A stretch of DNA of 17,733 nucleotides, taken from positions 1 through 17,733 of the forward strand of contig JBDKTK010000190.1 in the NCBI GenBank assembly GCA_039680225.1, written 5' to 3'. The position numbers were made by a program, and so were the translations under genes. The notes under the pieces are model-generated. The model saw nothing but the letters and a program-made list of their open reading frames with translations. It had not been told where the DNA came from and ran no database searches. The stretch's first letter is position 1, and each line of letters starts with the position of its first letter. This DNA comes from JBDKTK01 sp039680225. GTDB taxonomy: Bacteria; Desulfobacterota; Syntrophia; Syntrophales; UBA4778. Of the stretch, positions 12,896 through 17,733 are shown piece by piece.

Positions 12896-12924
12896 ACAAA
12901 ATCAGCGGGAATGCCCTGCAAGGC

Positions 12925-13305
12925 TCAATATTCCGGTTGTTCCGCTTCCATGATGCGCATCGATTCATCCTGCTGGATGAGCCCGAAGAGGTTCCCTTCC
13001 GTGTCGCGGCAATACGCGTGGAGGCCGACGCCGGGTATCGTCAGCTTGGGAGTTATAATGTGCCCTCCCCCCTTCACCACTTTTTTCATGAATTCATCGA
13101 TGGAATCGACCTGGATTGTATTGATGGTTGTGGCCGATTCCATCCGCCTCATTATCCCGCCGTTTATGCCCTGGCCGGTGTTTATCAGCCAGTATTCCGC
13201 CGGGCCCGTCCAGAGATCTATGCTCCACCCGAAGACATCGCTGTAAAACTTTATTGCTCTTTCGGGGTCATCGGCGTTTATCTCGAAATGGATGACTTTC
13301 GGCAT
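12925..13305 (-). CDS. VOC (glyoxalase/bleomycin-resistance fold) family protein
   Basis: A 126-residue single-domain vicinal-oxygen-chelate protein of unknown substrate. The first beta-alpha-beta unit begins MPKVIHFEINADDPERAIKFYSDVFGW, the standard VOC opening (His6 as possible metal ligand). The second module ends with GLHAYCRDTEGNLFGLIQ near 94-111, where family members carry a strand and often a Glu ligand; here the equivalent end is Gln-Gln. The ATG at 13305 is chosen because AGGAGG stands seven bases before it and it opens the fold exactly; in-frame ATGs further up would add an unmatched extension. It follows ntrX by 72 bases and may be read from the same transcript, with no intrinsic terminator between. 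Confidence 0.85.
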   Translation of the reverse strand: MPKVIHFEINADDPERAIKFYSDVFGWSIDLWTGPAEYWLINTGQGINGGIMRRMESATTINTIQVDSIDEFMKKVVKGGGHIITPKLTIPGVGLHAYCRDTEGNLFGLIQQDESMRIMEAEQPEY

Positions 13306-13307
13306 GG

Positions 13308-13349
13308 CATGGCCTCCTGGATACATTTCTGAATAAATGATAGGCCATG
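13308..13349 (-). repeat. Inverted repeat in the VOC 5' leader overlapping its ribosome binding site
   Basis: CATGGCCT (13308-13315) and AGGCCATG (13342-13349) are perfect 8-base arms 26 bases apart. On the minus strand the downstream arm includes the last three bases of the AGGAGG and the bases up to near the start codon, so folding could reduce translation. This could be chance. Confidence 0.3.
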
Positions 13350-13377
13350 TAATCCGGCGTGGCAAATTGAATTAATT

Positions 13378-14766
13378 TTAATTTGAGGGGGGCTCTTTTT
13401 CCTGGTCGTCTTTTTTTGATTCCAGGTTATATGCCTTGATCTTCCTGTGGAGGTTGCTTCTCTCCAGCCCGATGATTTCCGCTGTCCGGGACACATTTCC
13501 CTCGTTTTCCAGCAGTTTTTTTTCAATGAAGCGCTTCTCGAATTCCGCCTTTGCCGCCCTGTACGAATTGACTATAAGAAAAGAGCCGTCGCCGGGGCCC
13601 TTATGGTTCAGGATGAATGGCGGTATGTCGGACGCCTTTATTATATCGGACTGCGTCAGGATTACCATCCTCTCTATCAGGTTCTTGAGCTCCCGGACGT
13701 TGCCGGGCCAGTTATGTTCCAGGAGGATGTCAATCCCCTCGGGCGATATTTCTTTTTCGGGCAGCCCTTCTTTGTGGGAGAACTCTCTTAAAAAGCGCTG
13801 CACCAGGACGGGTATATCGTCCTTGCGTTCCCTCAGGGGAGGGATGAAAAGAGGTATTACGTTGAGCCGGTAAAACAGGTCCTGCCTGAACCTTTCCGTC
13901 TCCATTTCCTTTTCAAGGTCCTTGTTGGTGGCGGCAAGCACCCTCACATCGGTTTCGATGACTTTTGCGCCCCCGACCCGCTCGAATTTCTTTTCCTGCA
14001 GGATGCGGAGGATTTTTGCCTGGGCCTTGAGGCTCATGTCGGCCACTTCGTCGAGAAAAATGGTGCCTTCATGCGCAAGGTCGAACTTGCCCTTTTTCAT
14101 GGTGGTCGCGCCCGTGAAGGCGCCCTTTTCATGACCGAACAGCTCGCTCTCGATCAGCTCCTCCGGGATGGCCGCGCAATTCACTTCGATGAACGGTTTT
14201 TTGGCCCGCTTACTCTGCTTGTGGATGGAGCGCGCCACAAGCTCTTTCCCGGTACCGTTTTCCCCCATTATCAGGATCCAGGCATTCGTGGGGGCTATTA
14301 TGGAGATCATTTCTTTCAGGTCTGTTATGAACCTGCTCTTGCCTGTCAACTCATAATCCTGCGGATATTTCTGGCGCAGCAGCTTGTTTTCCTCTTCGAG
14401 GCGGACCAGGTCGAGCGCATGGTCCACTATGAGCACTGTCTTATCGAGAGAGAGCGGCTTTTCTATGAAATCGAAGGCCCCCAGCTTGGTGGCTTTTACC
14501 GCTGTTTCGATGTTGCCGTGACCCGACATCATGATGACCTGCAGCTGCGGATGCTCGGTTTTAATCAGGGTCAATGCCTCAATGCCGTCCATGCCGGGCA
14601 GCCAGATGTCCAGCAGGACGAGGTCAGGCATTTCCTCATCTATTATCCTGAGGGCATCTTCCGCCGATCCGGCCGTTATCGCCCTGTATCCCTCATCGCT
14701 GAGAATACCGCTCAGAGACGTGCAGATGCTCTCCTCATCATCAACTATCAAAATAGTCTTGCCCAT
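13378..14766 (-). CDS. ntrX: NtrX-like sigma-54-activating response regulator
   Basis: The partner of the NtrY-like kinase; on phosphorylation it should activate sigma-54 promoters. It has 462 residues. The receiver domain (1-120) has acidic Asp9-Asp10, phospho-acceptor Asp53 (LLDIWLPGMDG), switch Ser81 and Lys103 (EKP). The AAA+ domain (about 140-380) has Walker A GENGTGKE at 168-175, GAFTGA at 215-220, Walker B GTIFLDE at 234-240 and WPGNVREL at 353-360. A Fis-type helix-turn-helix lies at about 415-445 (GNVSRTAEIIGLERSNLHRKI), followed by a short charged tail. The ATG overlaps the ntrY stop by one base (TGATG), indicating coupled translation. The NtrX name rests on the NtrY partner and domain order; a related NtrC-class regulator remains possible. 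Confidence 0.88.
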   Translation of the reverse strand: MGKTILIVDDEESICTSLSGILSDEGYRAITAGSAEDALRIIDEEMPDLVLLDIWLPGMDGIEALTLIKTEHPQLQVIMMSGHGNIETAVKATKLGAFDFIEKPLSLDKTVLIVDHALDLVRLEEENKLLRQKYPQDYELTGKSRFITDLKEMISIIAPTNAWILIMGENGTGKELVARSIHKQSKRAKKPFIEVNCAAIPEELIESELFGHEKGAFTGATTMKKGKFDLAHEGTIFLDEVADMSLKAQAKILRILQEKKFERVGGAKVIETDVRVLAATNKDLEKEMETERFRQDLFYRLNVIPLFIPPLRERKDDIPVLVQRFLREFSHKEGLPEKEISPEGIDILLEHNWPGNVRELKNLIERMVILTQSDIIKASDIPPFILNHKGPGDGSFLIVNSYRAAKAEFEKRFIEKKLLENEGNVSRTAEIIGLERSNLHRKIKAYNLESKKDDQEKEPPSN

Positions 14767-16973
14767 CAGGCCGCTTCCTTCACAGGTAATTCAAAAGAGA
14801 TTATCGTTCCGCGCGGGTTGTTGTCCCTCACAGTTATGTTTCCGTTATGGTCGGAAATTATGGAGCTGACAATTGCCAGGCCAAGGCCGGTGCCCTTTTT
14901 CTTCGTCGAAAAATAGGGCTCGAACATCCTCATCCTGTTCCAGGCCGGTATGCCGCAGCCGTTATCCGCCACCTCCACTCTCACCATTTCCGATCCGGTC
15001 TCGTATATTGTTCTGATTTCGATCGTACCGCTCTTATTGTCCACCGCTGCGCAAGCGTTATCAAGCAGATTTATCATGACCCGCCTGATCTGTTCCGGGT
15101 CCAGGTTTACCATAGGAAGGTCGTCTGCTTTTTCAAACTTGAATGCTATGTCCTTGTGCGCATCCTGAAACAGGTTAAGCGAGCCCTGCACGACTTCATT
15201 CAAATCGTTGGGGGAAGGGTTGGTAACCGGCATCCTCGCGAACCGGGAGAATTCGTCTACAAGGTTTTTCAGCACTTCAACCTGGTCAATAATGGTCTTG
15301 GTGCACTCATCGAATATGGAATTATCCTCTGCGAGCTTATCCCCGTATTTCTTTCGGAGGCGCTGGGCCGAAAGCTGCACCGGCGTAAGCGGGTTCTTTA
15401 TTTCGTGCGCTATTCTCCTGGCCACCTCCCGCCAGGCCGCCATTCTTTCCGCTTTCTGCAGTTGTGTCAAGTCTTCGAAAACAAACACCATTCCCATGTT
15501 GTTGTTTTCATCGTCTTTTAAAATAGTCGCGGTGCTCCATATGGTCAAGGTTTTACCTCCGGATTTAAGGAGTACCTGCTTTTCCACTGTGCTTTCGCCG
15601 GTCTCATCCATCTCTCTGAGGGAGTCGTTCAGAATTTCGTGATGCCGGGGATTTATCACATCCAGATACTTGCGGTTCAAAATCTTGTCCGCCGGCACGG
15701 ACAAAATTCTTTCCGCCGCCCTGTTCACGGTGCTTATGCGCCCGTCCTGATCGATCGATATGACGCCGGCGGAAACGTTGCTCAGAACTGTTTCCATGTA
15801 TTTGCGCCGCCTCTCCAGGTCGATGTTGGCCTGTTCGAAATTGCTTTTACTGATTTTCAGGTCCCTGGTCATCTGGTTGAACGAATTGACCAGGACGCCT
15901 ATTTCATCGCCGGACTTGATGTCAATCTGGTGCTCGAGGTCTCCATGGGCTATTTTTTTCGTTGCTTCCGCCAGGTCCTGGATGGGAACCGTAATCCCCT
16001 TGGCGAGGAAAAGGCCGAACCAGGTAGCCGAAAAAATGATCAGCAGGGTAACCAGGGACAGGGTGATGATGTAACTCAGCTTGATGGGGTTTTTAAGGAC
16101 CCTGAACTGTTTATATTCCTCTGACGTTTTCGAGATGACGGACATTTTTGTCACCATATCGCCGGGAATGAAATATGAGACCGAAACGTAGCCAAGGATT
16201 TCGTCCTTGGCGACAGGGTTATGGACGGGCATGAATGCGCTGATTATGTCGCCCGGACCGGTAGTGTGAACAGATGATACCCCCTTGCCGGAAAAGATAT
16301 CTTCCAGCTCTTTCGGCGAAAGCGCCGGGGCCTCTATTTTCGGCTTGTTGGCGTCGTAACAGCTGATCTTGTCCCGCTGCTTGAAACTGGCTTCAATCAG
16401 CTCGAGCTTAAGGCTTTTTAACCGCTGTTCAAAAAGCGTTTTGAGATACTCGGTCCTGGATTCCTCGTAAAGGCGGTTTTCGGACACCACTTCGCTGATC
16501 TGCCCGGCATGATATTTTGCATTATCGGCATACTGGCTGTAAAAGGAGCGGGCCACGTCGAGCGAAAGGTTCAACGCGCCCCCCACTTTTATATTGAACC
16601 AGTTGTCAATGCTGTACGAAAGAAAATTTATCGCTACTACAAACAGGACTATTGTCGGTATGAGGGAGAGGCTTACGAAAGCAGCAACCAGTTTGGTCCG
16701 GAGCTTGGAGCCGAGTATCCCGTGCCTGCGCTCAAAAATAAGCTTGACGATGTTTCTGATTATGAGAAACAGCAGCAGGATAATGAGGATGATATTTACA
16801 TTAATCAGGCCGAATATCAGGGCATCATTGGATATGGGGATGAGATTGCTGAGCTTGGCTACATGGTTTTCGACAACCGTCAGGATGACTATAACCAGAA
16901 TGGTTACAAGGATAATGATCCGTTCGCGGCGGCGCCTTTTCTGTTCTTTCTCGGTCACGTAGCTATGAGCCAT
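14766..16973 (-). CDS. ntrY: NtrY-like membrane sensor histidine kinase
   Basis: A 735-residue kinase with the NtrY plan. A basic N-terminus is followed by membrane segments at about 19-35, 52-72 and 95-118, an extracytoplasmic sensing region of about 180 residues, and a fourth segment at 299-324. HAMP follows (about 325-378), then PAS (about 390-500, with VSAGVISIDQDGRI), the dimerisation/phosphoacceptor domain with His523 (RRIAHEIKNPLTP), and an HATPase domain with N box Asn639, G1 DNGCG at 670-674 and G2 GTGLGLA at 694-700. It would phosphorylate the adjacent NtrX. NtrY proteins have been tied to nitrogen and redox signalling; the signal here is unknown. Its start overlaps the DUF4390 gene by 11 bases and only a weak AAGG precedes it. 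Confidence 0.92.
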   Translation of the reverse strand: MAHSYVTEKEQKRRRRERIIILVTILVIVILTVVENHVAKLSNLIPISNDALIFGLINVNIILIILLLFLIIRNIVKLIFERRHGILGSKLRTKLVAAFVSLSLIPTIVLFVVAINFLSYSIDNWFNIKVGGALNLSLDVARSFYSQYADNAKYHAGQISEVVSENRLYEESRTEYLKTLFEQRLKSLKLELIEASFKQRDKISCYDANKPKIEAPALSPKELEDIFSGKGVSSVHTTGPGDIISAFMPVHNPVAKDEILGYVSVSYFIPGDMVTKMSVISKTSEEYKQFRVLKNPIKLSYIITLSLVTLLIIFSATWFGLFLAKGITVPIQDLAEATKKIAHGDLEHQIDIKSGDEIGVLVNSFNQMTRDLKISKSNFEQANIDLERRRKYMETVLSNVSAGVISIDQDGRISTVNRAAERILSVPADKILNRKYLDVINPRHHEILNDSLREMDETGESTVEKQVLLKSGGKTLTIWSTATILKDDENNNMGMVFVFEDLTQLQKAERMAAWREVARRIAHEIKNPLTPVQLSAQRLRKKYGDKLAEDNSIFDECTKTIIDQVEVLKNLVDEFSRFARMPVTNPSPNDLNEVVQGSLNLFQDAHKDIAFKFEKADDLPMVNLDPEQIRRVMINLLDNACAAVDNKSGTIEIRTIYETGSEMVRVEVADNGCGIPAWNRMRMFEPYFSTKKKGTGLGLAIVSSIISDHNGNITVRDNNPRGTIISFELPVKEAA

Positions 16974-17577
16974 TTCCCGGAGGAGCCTTTTTGTGAATGA
17001 AACTGTGGATGTAATTATCGGTTTCGAAGTCCCACAATGAAACGAAGAACAGGACGTGTTCCAGGTTCAGGGGGAGCCGGATCCTGTCAAGTTTGGCTTT
17101 GACGCTCAAAAAATAAGTGAGGTCCTCCTGGAGGATATTGAGAGGGACAATCTTGACGCCGCTCAGGTCCTCCATGGCGTGCCTGGCGCTTTCATAATCC
17201 TGGAATTCCAGAGGGTCCTTGTCGTTCTCGCTGTATTTGACAAAGTAAATATTTTTTACCGTGTCGAATTTCAAGGTATGCCTTATCTCGAGCCTGGAAA
17301 CAGTTTTGTTGAACCAGAATGGCCTTTTTTCGGACAGCTCTATATTGAAATAAAAGGTGGTGGGGATTCCCGCCATTATTGCCTCATCCATCTTTTTCGT
17401 GAAGCAATCTGATACCTTGAAATACACAAGCAGGTTGTTTTCATTTGTGCTGAGCAGAAAATCCACGATCTTGGCTTTCATGCCGTGGGAACTCAGCGGA
17501 ATGATCAGGATCAGGACCAATCCCAGGCAGATTAAAACGAGAGCTGTATATTTTTTCAAAGCCGCTTTGTTTATCAT
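16963..17577 (-). CDS. DUF4390 family membrane-anchored protein
   Basis: A 204-residue protein with a single N-terminal hydrophobic segment (about 11-30) after a Lys-rich start, and a soluble, probably periplasmic, remainder. The body alternates beta-type stretches with conserved-looking motifs (FLLSTNENNLLVYFKVSDCF, TFYFNIELSEKRPFWFNK, ending in FFVSLWDFETDNYIHSF), as I recall for DUF4390, a family without an established function that is often found beside ntrYX in proteobacteria. The 11-base overlap with ntrY suggests a functional link, for instance as an accessory of the sensor. No Shine-Dalgarno precedes the ATG. Domain naming is from memory. Confidence 0.75.
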   Translation of the reverse strand: MINKAALKKYTALVLICLGLVLILIIPLSSHGMKAKIVDFLLSTNENNLLVYFKVSDCFTKKMDEAIMAGIPTTFYFNIELSEKRPFWFNKTVSRLEIRHTLKFDTVKNIYFVKYSENDKDPLEFQDYESARHAMEDLSGVKIVPLNILQEDLTYFLSVKAKLDRIRLPLNLEHVLFFVSLWDFETDNYIHSFIHKKAPPGNGS

Positions 17578-17652
17578 TTCATTATAGTCGGGGGATCAGG
17601 AGTATCGTTAAGAGTAATTCTCGACATGAGGATCCACAGGTATTCATAACCA

Positions 17653-17687
17653 AAGTGCATATATAGGGAACATGGCTTTAAAATCAA
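17653..17687 (-). promoter_or_regulatory. Weak candidate promoter for the DUF4390-ntrYX operon
   Basis: On the minus strand TTGATT (17687-17682), a 16-base spacer and TATATA (17665-17660) predict a start near 17653 and a 75-base leader. A perfect TATAAT also lies three bases before the DUF4390 ATG but lacks a good -35, so the actual start is open. The last 156 bases of the window hold no gene that I can support. Confidence 0.3.
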
Positions 17688-17733
17688 GATATTTTTAGGA
17701 AAAGGGGGGGTGGGAAGGGATAAAAAGGTGCTT

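Noticed and set aside
12686..12924. T-box riboswitch upstream of cimA
   Set aside because: No specifier-loop architecture or T-box consensus is visible; an Ile-rich leader peptide with classical alternative stems explains the terminator.

Overview
The window looks like chromosomal DNA of a deltaproteobacterium (Desulfobacterota, perhaps Syntrophia-like). This rests on gene content: a DUF4390-NtrY-NtrX set, a citramalate synthase joined to leuC-leuD-leuB, an RNase G with an Arg-rich tail, and heavy use of sigma-54 activators. The taxon is inference. No phage, insertion sequence, CRISPR, rRNA or tRNA is visible, and genes are tightly packed, nearly all on the minus strand.

Region 1 (1-5333) appears to be a small self-contained sigma-54 module. 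A minus-strand pair, a GlpD-like FAD dehydrogenase followed by a DegT/StrS-type PLP aminotransferase, lies downstream of a gene for a sigma-54 enhancer-binding protein. An exported M28 zinc peptidase is divergent to that regulator. Both target units have a -24/-12 type promoter at a sensible distance from the start codon. Both also carry copies of one A/T-rich motif (CATTTTATG, extended ATATACATTTTATG) about 110-140 bp upstream of the predicted transcription start, and the same sites overlap the regulator's own promoter. The aminotransferase frame is interrupted by one amber codon, although the same frame continues with family-like sequence to the window edge.

Region 2 (5334-7962) is a minus-strand yciO/tsaC-family plus RNase G pair, closed by a strong intrinsic terminator that also separates it from the convergent peptidase gene.

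Region 3 (8111-12895) is a branched-chain amino acid operon, cimA-leuC-leuD-leuB. Upstream of cimA is a complete transcription attenuator not marked by any obvious gene call: a sigma-70 promoter, a 21-codon leader peptide with eight isoleucine codons, mutually exclusive stems and a terminator. The operon should therefore sense charged tRNA-Ile. It ends in a terminator whose stem closely matches a 28-bp palindrome between cimA and leuC.

Region 4 (12925-17733) holds a small VOC-fold protein gene and, upstream of it, a DUF4390-ntrY-ntrX operon with overlapping stop and start codons, encoding a membrane histidine kinase and its sigma-54-activating response regulator. No gene-free stretch exceeds 300 bases.
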